Assembly (NCBI GenBank): GCA_028715725.1
Contig: JAQURG010000007.1
Location: 42,413 to 106,412 of the forward strand
Direction: 5' to 3'
DNA length: 64,000 bases
Source of the DNA: Methylococcales bacterium
Lineage (GTDB): Bacteria > Pseudomonadota > Gammaproteobacteria > Methylococcales > Methylomonadaceae
The position numbers and the translations under genes are program-made. Positions 1 to 7,219 of this stretch are shown here, piece by piece (the stretch's first letter is position 1; every line of letters starts with the position of its first letter). The notes below the pieces were generated by a model. The model worked only from the letters and a program-made list of their open reading frames with translations. It was not told where the DNA came from and did not search any database.

Positions 1-359
1 ATTTTACAGGAACAGGTCGACCCCGGATTACCCATTTTATTTAAAACGATGGGAACGCCTAAACCGGAAGCCAATTACATTGCTTCAGATGCCGATTATG
101 TCGATTATATTACCGAGTTAATGGGCGGCTTTGCTATCCCTGATTTCCTTAAAGAATACCGCAAGGGCAAGCAATACCTGTTTATAGGCGTGCCGCTGAA
201 CAGGGATTCGGAACGCATGGTGATGAGTGATATTGGTGCCGCAGAGAAAAAAGGCTGGGTTTTGAATAAAAATCCGACGGATAAGGAACAGCGTTTTTGT
301 AAAAAACAGGCCTGGAAATTATCAACGCAGGTGTTGAAGATCTGCTGGAGGCTGTCTGA
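1..359 (+). pseudogene. SIR2-like domain protein, C-terminal part, frameshifted
   Basis: An open frame enters from the left edge, so the gene starts outside the window. The sequence reads DADYVDYITELMGG, then IPDFLKE and GKQYLFIG, which fits the end of a SIR2-like NAD-binding domain of the type that closes with DYxxYI and a strand ending in FxG. The original frame runs to 369, but from about base 307 the third frame reads GLEIINAGVEDLLEAV and stops at 357-359, which is a far more natural ending. One base appears to be missing in or just after the A6 tract at 301-306, next to CAGG. This could be a real mutation or a sequencing slip. The SIR2 assignment is from recall of family pattern; the shift is seen directly. 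Confidence 0.55.
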
Positions 360-522
360 TGAAGTGTAGTCACTTTATAAAAGTGAAGTTGCGGTTGCGG
401 ATTTATGAAGATTAACCTCATGCCGTCTTTTGTGTCAACCCGATAAATCATGCATTTGTTGGGTTAACGATAAAGCCGGTTTACCATCTCATACAAAGCA
501 GTGATCGACTGGATTCTTACGA

Positions 523-987
523 TCAAATACAAGCCAGATCGGGTGAATGTATGCTGACGAACTGATAATCCTTTTTTAAGCAATGATCCAGCCATTTTTG
601 CAAGAAATAATTTAACCGCCATTTGTAATTCATAATTTCACGGCTCAAGCCCGGATCTTTAAAAACCTGCGCTACGCTGGCCCGGGCATGATCGCTTATT
701 ACTTCAGCCAGTTGTGCATCCTGATAAATGCGTATTTTGACGGCAGGCTCCAGAAACTCTTCCAGATTTTTATTAAAGCAATGGCTGAGCTCCACTGTCA
801 TTGTGTAGGGCGTTTGTTCGATAACCTTAAGGTGCAGCATGGTCTTATAGGCGGTAAGGCCAATGGCTATCTCTTTAAATGTGAATAACTCCGGAATTAA
901 CTGTAACAGCTTCTGGTAGTTGGACTCACAGATTTGTTCCAGGCACAAGGATTTATTGACAGGATTAACCAGGCTCATAAGTATCAA
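523..987 (-). CDS. DUF1249 family protein (YqiB-like)
   Basis: A 154-residue soluble protein resembling the YqiB/DUF1249 family, whose molecular function is not established. It contains the family-type stretch TPYTMTVELSH followed by VKIRIYQDAQLAEV, then a C-terminal half rich in W, Y and K (NYKWRLNYFLQKWLDHCLKK). No signal peptide or membrane segment is seen. Its ATG at 987 overlaps the stop codon of the upstream queD gene (ATGA), so the two are translationally coupled on the minus strand. An in-frame ATG three codons later (978) is an alternative start. Confidence 0.75.
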   Translation of the reverse strand: MILMSLVNPVNKSLCLEQICESNYQKLLQLIPELFTFKEIAIGLTAYKTMLHLKVIEQTPYTMTVELSHCFNKNLEEFLEPAVKIRIYQDAQLAEVISDHARASVAQVFKDPGLSREIMNYKWRLNYFLQKWLDHCLKKDYQFVSIHSPDLACI

Positions 988-1388
988 TTTTCATGGTAGC
1001 AAGCATGAGCGCTGGCAGTTTCCCATAACACCACCTGGGCAACATTAAAACCGGCCTGTTTTAAATGTTGATAAATCATTTTGCTCAATACTTCGGCGGT
1101 CGGATGATCATCGAGCGCCAGGAAACGTTCGTTGTTGTCCATCAACATAGGGATGATCGGATCATTTTTATGCAGCAGAAAATTATGATCGAGGTTTTGG
1201 TGGATGTATTCTTCAACACAATTCCTGATATCGGAAAAATCGCAGACCATGCCTTGATCATTGAGCTGTTCTTGCTGTATTGAAATCGATGCCTTAACGC
1301 TATGTCCGTGTAAATTCCGGCATTTTCCCGGATGATTCATCAACCGATGCCCATAACAGAAATAAACTTCTTTGGTGATGGTAAACAT
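984..1388 (-). CDS. queD: 6-carboxytetrahydropterin synthase / PTPS family (QueD)
   Basis: Converts 7,8-dihydroneopterin triphosphate to 6-carboxy-5,6,7,8-tetrahydropterin in the queuosine and archaeosine precursor pathway; cytosolic. Numbering from the ATG at 1388, His14 (in FCYGHRL), His27 and His29 (in CRNLHGHSV) are the expected zinc ligands and Cys23 is the expected catalytic cysteine. The C-terminal half has the HPTAEVLS and VVLWETASAHACY patterns of the fold. The open frame extends ten codons further to 1418, but family proteins begin close to FTITKE, so the inner ATG is preferred, giving 134 residues. The stop overlaps the start of the DUF1249 gene. No other queuosine genes are nearby. 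Confidence 0.85.
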   Translation of the reverse strand: MFTITKEVYFCYGHRLMNHPGKCRNLHGHSVKASISIQQEQLNDQGMVCDFSDIRNCVEEYIHQNLDHNFLLHKNDPIIPMLMDNNERFLALDDHPTAEVLSKMIYQHLKQAGFNVAQVVLWETASAHACYHEN

Positions 1389-1611
1389 AATAAAAATACG
1401 GCCGTTTTGGCATTTCAATAAGTTAAGAGTAGATTAATTGCCAGCGGTACTGATTGAAGCACTACGACCAAGCTCTATAATATCTGCTTAAAAGTGTACT
1501 ATAAAAAGAGACAAGAGTGGGGCACGATTATCAATTATGGAATTTATTTAGAATTAATTGCTAAATTTCTATAAAATTCACTCTTCACCTTTAACGCCGG
1601 ATCACGTCTTC

Positions 1612-2580
1612 ATGGACCTAAAATTTCTTGATTTTGAACAACCGCTCGCTGAACTGGAAGCGAAAATTAAAGAACTTCGTAATGTCGAGTTTGATAATGA
1701 CATTAATATTTCCGATGCTATCAGGCAATTGGAAGATAGAAGCCGGGCGCTGGCCGAATCAATATTCAGCAATCTTTCCGACTGGCAGATTTCGCAGCTA
1801 TCCAGACATCCAGGCCGGCCTTATACGCTGGATTATATCGAGCATATCATGACCGATTTCCACGAACTCCATGGAGATCGCGCTTATGCCGATGATCCGG
1901 CTATTGTTTGCGGATTAGCGCGTCTTGATAAGCAGCCGGTCATGGTGATTGGCCATCAAAAAGGCCGTGATACCAAAGAAAAGATTTACCGCAATTTCGG
2001 CATGCCCCGGCCGGAAGGTTATCGTAAAGCCTTGCGGGTTATGAAAATGGCTGAACGCTTTAAAATACCCGTGATATGTCTGATCGATACACCAGGCGCC
2101 TATCCTGGGATCGGTGCTGAAGAGCGGGGACAAAGCGAAGCCATTGCCAGGAACCTATTTGAAATGGCGAAATTGCGGACACCGATTATCTGCACGATTA
2201 TCGGCGAAGGCGGTTCAGGCGGTGCATTGGCGATTGGCGTGGGCGATCGTTTAATCATGCTGGAATACAGCATTTATTCGGTAATCTCGCCCGAAGGTTG
2301 CGCATCTATTCTATGGAAAAGCGCCGAAAAATCCCAATTGGCGGCCGAGGCCATGGGCATTACTTCCGACCGTATTCGCGAGCAGGGTTTTCTGGACGAA
2401 GTTGTCAGAGAGCCTTTGGGAGGCGGTCACCGTAATTTCAAGATTATCGCCTTGAATTTAAAAGAAGCACTGATTCGCCATTTATCCGAACTCAAGCGCC
2501 AGCCAATTGATGAATTACTGGATAACCGCTACCGGCGGATTATGAATTTCGGCGTGTTTTCTGAAGAAGCTGGAAAATAA
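1612..2580 (+). CDS. accA: Acetyl-CoA carboxylase carboxyltransferase subunit alpha
   Basis: Alpha subunit of the carboxyltransferase that moves CO2 from biotin to acetyl-CoA to form malonyl-CoA, the first committed step of fatty acid synthesis; it works with AccD. From the ATG at 1612 the protein is 322 residues, close to the 319 of E. coli. It begins [19 protein letters not shown], the usual AccA start. The open frame continues upstream to a TTG at 1558, but those 18 codons do not look like AccA. Family landmarks include [43 protein letters not shown] and the oxyanion-hole stretch [15 protein letters not shown]. The gene stands alone. Confidence 0.95.
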   Translation: MDLKFLDFEQPLAELEAKIKELRNVEFDNDINISDAIRQLEDRSRALAESIFSNLSDWQISQLSRHPGRPYTLDYIEHIMTDFHELHGDRAYADDPAIVCGLARLDKQPVMVIGHQKGRDTKEKIYRNFGMPRPEGYRKALRVMKMAERFKIPVICLIDTPGAYPGIGAEERGQSEAIARNLFEMAKLRTPIICTIIGEGGSGGALAIGVGDRLIMLEYSIYSVISPEGCASILWKSAEKSQLAAEAMGITSDRIREQGFLDEVVREPLGGGHRNFKIIALNLKEALIRHLSELKRQPIDELLDNRYRRIMNFGVFSEEAGK

Positions 2581-2639
2581 TACGGCTTTTGTATTCAAAT
2601 CGATTACAAGGCTGCGACGCCAAAATATGACAGCGTAAT

Positions 2640-2650
2640 GGGGGGGGGGG
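2640..2650 (+). repeat. Homopolymer tract of 11 G
   Basis: Eleven consecutive G lie 60 bp after the accA stop, in the gap before the convergent PLD-like gene. Tracts of this length slip readily during replication and are also prone to sequencing error. The tract is not inside a recognised gene, so any phase-variable effect would have to act through transcription or RNA. Confidence 0.9.
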
Positions 2651-2699
2651 CATACATCTGCCGGGTTAGCGCTTGGGTTGTAAAGAGAAAACACCATAG

Positions 2700-3653
2700 T
2701 CAGGCGCGAAAAAGAATGCTCTGTAGTTCATCCCGATCAATGTGAGTGGCTTCGCGATCAAAAATGTCTGGAATGGCCCGTTTGAGTTTTTTCTTTAAAC
2801 CGTTCAGGTCAAACGGATGTTGATATTGGCTCCGCCTGTATGAGTAGATGAAGTGGCACTGCTTGCTGTAGATAATTCTGTCAAATGTATAGAAGCCGAG
2901 ATAGTCGCCACGATTACTTGCACATAGAACTACATCGCCTTGTCTGAATGGAAGTTCGTTTTTCTTGGCCTTGTACGTGAAGAAGTCCCTTAGTGTAGGC
3001 ACGTCTCCCTCCGCAGAATTTTCTTGAAGTAATCGAGTGGCTTCTGCTTTGGTTTCCGCTGTGTGTTTGACATCCCAAATAAATAGCGGCAGCCGTTGAT
3101 TAGTTTCATCAGACAGCCACTCTTCTAGTGTCGAATAATGTCGTGATCTTGCCATTCCAGCTTGTGTTCGATCATGATTCACACAATAAGTATTAAATGC
3201 TGACTCGAACTGTTGGGACTTAACACTAATGACATTTGGCCTTTCTAATAACTCTTGGAAATGCTTCTCATAGTTGCAATAAAGATCAGTATTTTTAACA
3301 ACCAAACAGGTATCGCGCGTGAGGGCAATCCCTGTCGATGTAAAATTTGAACTTCCAATTACAACAATGTTTGGGCTGATTAAATATAGTTTCCAATGGA
3401 TGCTTGATTGATATCCAAAGTCCACGAAGGCTTTCAGCTTCTCGCTATCGTGTTTCGCGCAATACTCTATGAATTTCGGAGAAGTAAATGCATTGATTGT
3501 TCCGACTAGCAACTCAATAGTGTTAGCGTTATCAAGTAGTATTGACAAGATTGGCTCTGTGCCACTAGCGAATGCTGTAACTATTCGAATATGTTTTTGT
3601 TTGTGGGACTTCAAATAGTCACCCAAGCATGCACTGCTATCAAGTATCTTCAT
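2700..3653 (-). CDS. PLD-like (phospholipase D superfamily) domain protein
   Basis: A 317-residue protein with one PLD-superfamily half-site in its N-terminal third. His86-Trp-Lys88 is followed by the GSSNFTSTG strand at residues 100-108, the HxK...GSxN pattern of PLD nucleases and phosphodiesterases. The Asp normally five residues after the Lys is Ser93 here, so this is a variant site. A single half-site usually means the enzyme dimerises to form one active centre, as in Nuc and BfiI-type nucleases. The C-terminal region, residues about 180-317, has a basic patch (LNGLKKKLKRAI) and could bind nucleic acid or act in recognition; I do not recognise that domain. It stands alone between accA and toxin-antitoxin genes, with no methylase or helicase partner. 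A defence nuclease role is possible but unproven. Confidence 0.7.
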   Translation of the reverse strand: MKILDSSACLGDYLKSHKQKHIRIVTAFASGTEPILSILLDNANTIELLVGTINAFTSPKFIEYCAKHDSEKLKAFVDFGYQSSIHWKLYLISPNIVVIGSSNFTSTGIALTRDTCLVVKNTDLYCNYEKHFQELLERPNVISVKSQQFESAFNTYCVNHDRTQAGMARSRHYSTLEEWLSDETNQRLPLFIWDVKHTAETKAEATRLLQENSAEGDVPTLRDFFTYKAKKNELPFRQGDVVLCASNRGDYLGFYTFDRIIYSKQCHFIYSYRRSQYQHPFDLNGLKKKLKRAIPDIFDREATHIDRDELQSILFRA

Positions 3654-3800
3654 TTGAACGGTCTCAGAGCGAGTAGCCTCGATGCAGTATAGCGGAAACT
3701 AGGGTTTTCAGACTTCTAATACCCTCGATTTCGTGCCGTTACATCGAGGCCACTTGCTTTGCTGTTTTTATAAGTGTTGAGGTATAAGCCATTAATCGCA

Positions 3801-4205
3801 TTACTGCCCAATAAATTCTTGCATTGAAAATCCGACTCCCGGCACTGCTTGACGAAGTTTGCGGTCTTCGGTAATGAGCGGGACAGCCAGATTTTGCGCC
3901 AGTGCGACATACTGAGCGTCATAACCGGTAATACCATATTTTGCCGCCACTGCAAGAGACGCTTCCATATCCATCTCGGATTGGGCCGCTGAAATAAAAC
4001 GATTGGCAGACTTAAGCAATTCCCGGCATTGCTCCAGCGTCAATAGTCCTCTTCGTTGGTAGGTTGCTAGCACATTGAGCGTCTCATGCAAGCAAAACCC
4101 GGCAGTACGTCAGTCTGCATCTTTTGACCGCAGCAAAGGGACCATTCGCGAGTTATCGCTTTCAATCAGAGCGTAAATCAGTATATTGGCATCGATGACG
4201 ATCAT
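3801..4205 (-). pseudogene. PIN-domain (VapC-type) toxin with in-frame nonsense codon
   Basis: Read from the ATG at 4205 the frame gives MIVIDANILIYALIES, the classic N-terminus of a PIN ribonuclease with the first acidic residue (D5). It then hits a TGA in the context DAD-stop-RTAGFCLHET. After the stop the same frame continues without interruption through the rest of the PIN domain: E in HETLNVL, the acidic residue in GYDAQYVALA, and PLITEDRKL. The TGA probably replaced a TGG tryptophan codon, since PIN proteins of this type often have W before R-T. The start overlaps the antitoxin stop (ATGA). Full length would be about 134 residues. As written the toxin is off unless read through; a fragment starting at 4091 would lack the first catalytic Asp. 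Confidence 0.8.
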
Positions 4206-4450
4206 TTCGATAAGTTTAACTGATCCGCATCGCGATTTTCACGGATAACGGCAACAACATCGACGGAAGCTAATGGTGTTGCCGGCTTGAGCGGATCGGG
4301 CAGCAGTTTGGCCGAAGGGAACGGCGTGGACAATGCTTGTTTCAGTAACACCAAGGCTTGGCGGGTCATGGAACGATGGGAACGCACTGCTGCTTCTTTG
4401 AGTTTTCGATGCAATTCGGGTGGAATGTCTTTTATCAGTAAACAGGTCAT
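4202..4450 (-). CDS. VapB/FitA-like ribbon-helix-helix antitoxin
   Basis: Antitoxin of the adjacent PIN toxin. From the ATG at 4450 it starts MTCLLIKDIPPELHRKLKEA, an N-terminal beta strand plus helix typical of Arc/FitA ribbon-helix-helix DNA-binding antitoxins, followed by RSMTRQALVLLKQAL. The C-terminal tail, about 40 residues rich in Pro, Asp and Asn, would be the toxin-binding segment. The open frame extends 16 codons upstream to 4498 but the family start is at the inner ATG. It should repress its own operon and neutralise the toxin. It is intact although its toxin carries a stop codon. Confidence 0.75.
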   Translation of the reverse strand: MTCLLIKDIPPELHRKLKEAAVRSHRSMTRQALVLLKQALSTPFPSAKLLPDPLKPATPLASVDVVAVIRENRDADQLNLSK

Positions 4451-4861
4451 GACAATCTCAAAACTATTGTAAAGGTAGCGAAATGATAGCCTTTTCATGT
4501 CAAGACGACAAATTTACTCCTTATTTTTTTACATCAGCCCATATCAACCCATAAGCTTCCTTAACCTCCCCAGCCGCTTTTTAGTTTCCAGCACCTGTTG
4601 CGTGGTTTGCAGTACGGTGTCAGTTATCAATCATACCGACGATTGCAGTGCTAATGAACGTTTTTTATCAGCCTGGCAATTGCAAATTATCCGAATTACT
4701 GACGTTGATACTCAATTCCATACGAGCCACTTTCCTTATTAAATTTTAAATTGCAATGGCTGGCTGGATGAGCTGCGAATTGCGATTGCTGCTGCGAAAG
4801 TTTGATTAGCTGTTACAAAGTCACAGTTCAGGGGGACAAAAAACCGATAAAAACTAATCAA
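4451..4861. other. Gap between two toxin-antitoxin pairs; short coding relic
   Basis: No intact gene is seen. On the minus strand, codons ending in a TGA at about 4547-4549 read TVLQTTQQVLETKKRLGRL, a helical C-terminus that looks like the end of a decayed gene; a TGA breaks the same frame a few codons before it. I cannot name the family. The rest is AT-rich and may hold the vapB promoter. Confidence 0.3.
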
Positions 4862-5116
4862 CTAATAGTGATAACGAAGCTGGGCAATCAAAATCGCTTC
4901 GCCCTGATGTTTATAAACAATCCTGTGTTCATCATCAATTCGGCGAGACCAGTAACCGGCTAAACTATGCTTTAACGGTTCTGGCTTACCAATGCCTTCA
5001 TAGGGATGTCGTTGAATATCGCTGATCAGTAAATTGATGCGTTTCAGCATCTTTTTGTCGGTTTCTTGCCAATAGAGATAATTTTCCCAAGCTTTGCTCG
5101 AGAAGGTCAGCTTCAT
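4862..5116 (-). CDS. yoeB: Type II toxin YoeB (mRNA interferase)
   Basis: An 84-residue RelE/YoeB-fold toxin that cleaves mRNA in the ribosomal A site. It begins MKLTFSSKAWENYLYWQETD and contains KPEPLKHSLAGYWSRRI and DDEHRIVYKH, matching YoeB. The E, R and H/Y catalytic positions (Glu in DEHRIVY, the RR pair, and the C-terminal RYHY) are all present. It is intact and of normal length. Its ATG overlaps the antitoxin stop by four bases, so the antitoxin is made first from the same message. Confidence 0.93.
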   Translation of the reverse strand: MKLTFSSKAWENYLYWQETDKKMLKRINLLISDIQRHPYEGIGKPEPLKHSLAGYWSRRIDDEHRIVYKHQGEAILIAQLRYHY

Positions 5117-5364
5117 TCAAGAAGATCTTTTTCAAGTCCATTCCCAGCTTCTAACTCAGCAATAGATTCCAATAAATGTCTAGCATTGGCAGGGAACCGC
5201 AATAGATAGGTTGTTTCTTCCATGGCCTGATAATCTTCTAACGACATCATCACCACTGCCGCTTCATTTTTACGCGTGATAATCACTGGCGCATGATCAA
5301 TACAAACTTTTTCCATCGTTTTCGAAAGATTGGCTCGGACTGCGGTATAGCTTAAGGCGTCCAT
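5113..5364 (-). CDS. yefM: Antitoxin YefM (Phd/YefM family)
   Basis: An 83-residue antitoxin that binds DNA with its N-terminal domain and wraps YoeB with its C-terminal part. It starts MDALSYTAVRANLSKTMEKV, the standard YefM N-terminus, followed by PVIITRKNEAAVVMMSLEDY and the ETTYLLRFPANARHLLESI segment that contacts YoeB. The open frame has four extra upstream codons (from 5376), but the ATG at 5364 matches the family start. It is expected to repress its own promoter, which should lie just upstream of 5364. Confidence 0.92.
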   Translation of the reverse strand: MDALSYTAVRANLSKTMEKVCIDHAPVIITRKNEAAVVMMSLEDYQAMEETTYLLRFPANARHLLESIAELEAGNGLEKDLLE

Positions 5365-5825
5365 AAATAGCTCCAAAATTAAAAGTACATTTTTCCGTAC
5401 AGATAGTGTAGGGATTCATAAATGAAACGTCAATCACAACAGCCAATAATTCTTAATGTGCATCTATACTTGGGCAGCAAATCCTGAATTCCAGTCGGCA
5501 GCATTCAACATAAAAAATTTTCAATCTATCTGGCCAGATTTTTGGACTGAACCACGCATATCTCGGCGGCATGGTCGGCTAAGATGAAACCAACGCTATG
5601 CTGGACGCCACCCGACTTGCGCCAAGCTGAATTTTCCAACGCATTGATGTTTAGTTAGAACCATCCGTAATTTCAACGAAGATTTTTGGTCTTGATAAGG
5701 TATCTCTTATAATGGGACTTAAAATTTGGTTTATTTCCAAAATAGTCGCATAACTTTATTGGATTATAAATAGCGGTATTGCCGTATATTTCTGGGTTGT
5801 CAATTAATGTAATATATTAATTTTT
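5365..5825. other. Gap with a possible gene relic and the phosphatase promoter
   Basis: No intact gene is seen. On the plus strand 5535-5630 reads QIFGLNHAYLGGMVG, a TAA, then DETNAMLDATRLAPS and a stop. It looks like a real protein C-terminus with one nonsense codon, but I do not recognise it. TATAAT near 5708 and the AT-rich stretch before 5826 are candidate promoter elements for the phosphatase gene. Confidence 0.3.
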
Positions 5826-6326
5826 ATGAAAAAAATAAAAGTTCTTTTCGTGTGTATGGGTAATATTTGCCGATCCCCTACGGCTGAAGGCGTTTTTGCA
5901 AAACTGATTAGGGAGCAAAGAGTAGAAGATCAGTTTTTACTCGACTCAGCGGGCACTCATGCTCACCATGTCGGAGAAGCGCCTGACTTGCGCGCCCAAA
6001 ATGCGGCATTTGAGCGGGGCATCGAATTAATGCATTTGCGCGCCAGAAAAGTCGTTATGGGAGATTTTGAAGATTTTGATTATGTGCTGGCCATGGATAA
6101 TGAGAATTATGGGTTATTGGTGAATGCTTGCCCTAAGGAATACAAAAACAAAATCCGCTATTTTCTGGACTACGCCCCGCAATTGAAGGTACGGGAAGTA
6201 CCCGATCCTTATTTTGGGGGTAAATACGGCTTTGAACGGGTGCTGAATATGATAGAAGCCGCCTCGGTCGGATTTTTAAACAGTCTGAAGGAAACAGGAA
6301 GTATTAATGAAAAGGTTAAAGGGTAA
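5826..6326 (+). CDS. Low molecular weight protein-tyrosine phosphatase
   Basis: A 166-residue cytosolic phosphatase. The P-loop CMGNICRSPT at residues 10-19 fits C-x5-R-S, with Cys10 as nucleophile. The general acid loop VPDPYFGG is present near residue 123. The length is slightly above the usual 150-160. Such enzymes dephosphorylate tyrosine kinases of exopolysaccharide export, or act on other small substrates. No tyrosine kinase or polysaccharide gene is adjacent, so the target cannot be assigned. The dienelactone hydrolase gene starts 10 bp after its stop, suggesting co-transcription. Confidence 0.93.
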   Translation: MKKIKVLFVCMGNICRSPTAEGVFAKLIREQRVEDQFLLDSAGTHAHHVGEAPDLRAQNAAFERGIELMHLRARKVVMGDFEDFDYVLAMDNENYGLLVNACPKEYKNKIRYFLDYAPQLKVREVPDPYFGGKYGFERVLNMIEAASVGFLNSLKETGSINEKVKG

Positions 6327-6335
6327 GGCGGCATT

Positions 6336-7055
6336 ATGGCGATAATATCAAATACAGTCAATTATCTGGACGGAGATGTCTTGCTGGAGGCTTTTTTTGC
6401 TTATGACGATTCATTCTCAGGCCGCAGGCCGGCTGTTTTAATTAATCATACCTGGGCCGGCAGGGATGATTTCGTTGCAGAAAAAGCCAAGGCAATCGCT
6501 GAGTTAGGCTATGTCGGTTTTGCAGTCGATATGTATGGTAAAGGGATTTCAGGTTCAAGTCCTGAAGAAAACGCAAAGCTCATGCAGCCTTTTATGGATA
6601 ATCGGGAAATGCTGCAAAAACGCATGCAGGCGGCGCTTTATGCCGTTAAATTACTGCCCTGGGTGGACGACAATAAAATTGCTGCGATAGGTTTTTGTTT
6701 CGGCGGTTTATGCTCGCTTGATTTAGCCAGAACAGGCGGTGACCTGAAAGGTGTGGTGAGCTTTCATGGCTTGCTGGGAGCGCCGGGCAATACTCAGGAT
6801 AATGCTATCAAGGCCAAAATTTTAGCTTTGCATGGCCATGATGATCCGATGGGACCTGTTGAGCAAGTCATCGCCTTTGAAAAGGAAATGACGCAGACAG
6901 GTGCCGACTGGCAGCTACATACTTTTGGCCATACCATGCACGCCTTCACTAATCCGGTCGCTAATAATCCGGATTTCGGCACAGTTTATCAACCTGATGC
7001 CGACCGGCGCTCATGGCTGATGATGAAAAATTTTCTGATTGAAATCTTTGCTTAA
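6336..7055 (+). CDS. Dienelactone hydrolase family protein
   Basis: A 239-residue alpha/beta hydrolase. The nucleophile elbow GFCFGGLCSLDLA carries Cys in the position used by dienelactone hydrolases. The acid is probably in HGHDDPMGP and the histidine in FGHTMHAFTNP, completing a Cys-Asp-His triad. The real substrate is unknown; these proteins are often found outside chloroaromatic pathways. It follows the phosphatase gene by 10 bp and ends 165 bp before gyrA. Confidence 0.88.
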   Translation: MAIISNTVNYLDGDVLLEAFFAYDDSFSGRRPAVLINHTWAGRDDFVAEKAKAIAELGYVGFAVDMYGKGISGSSPEENAKLMQPFMDNREMLQKRMQAALYAVKLLPWVDDNKIAAIGFCFGGLCSLDLARTGGDLKGVVSFHGLLGAPGNTQDNAIKAKILALHGHDDPMGPVEQVIAFEKEMTQTGADWQLHTFGHTMHAFTNPVANNPDFGTVYQPDADRRSWLMMKNFLIEIFA

Positions 7056-7073
7056 CTTTTAAGCGTCAACACT

Positions 7074-7103
7074 TTCGACTCACTAGCGACTATTTGCTAT
7101 AAT
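7074..7103 (+). promoter_or_regulatory. Candidate sigma-70 promoter of gyrA
   Basis: A perfect -10 hexamer TATAAT lies at 7098-7103, preceded by TTCGAC at 7074-7079 with an 18 bp spacer, a weak -35 match. It would give a leader of about 110 nt before the gyrA ATG. Confidence 0.5.
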
Positions 7104-7219
7104 CTGCAAGTTTTTAAAGTCATGTTGTCGCACCTAACGCAAGGAATCAGGAACGGTGCGCTTGTATGAGTCAACCATGCCGATACATTACTACCGGCAC
7201 ACTGTTTATATAGGGATCA

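Noticed and set aside
1558..1611. Upstream extension of accA from a TTG
   Set aside because: The 18 extra residues do not resemble AccA; the ATG at 1612 gives the usual N-terminus and length.
6545..6570. GGTTCAAGTCC-like stretch suggesting a tRNA T arm
   Set aside because: It is within the dienelactone hydrolase gene, and no acceptor or anticodon stem accompanies it.
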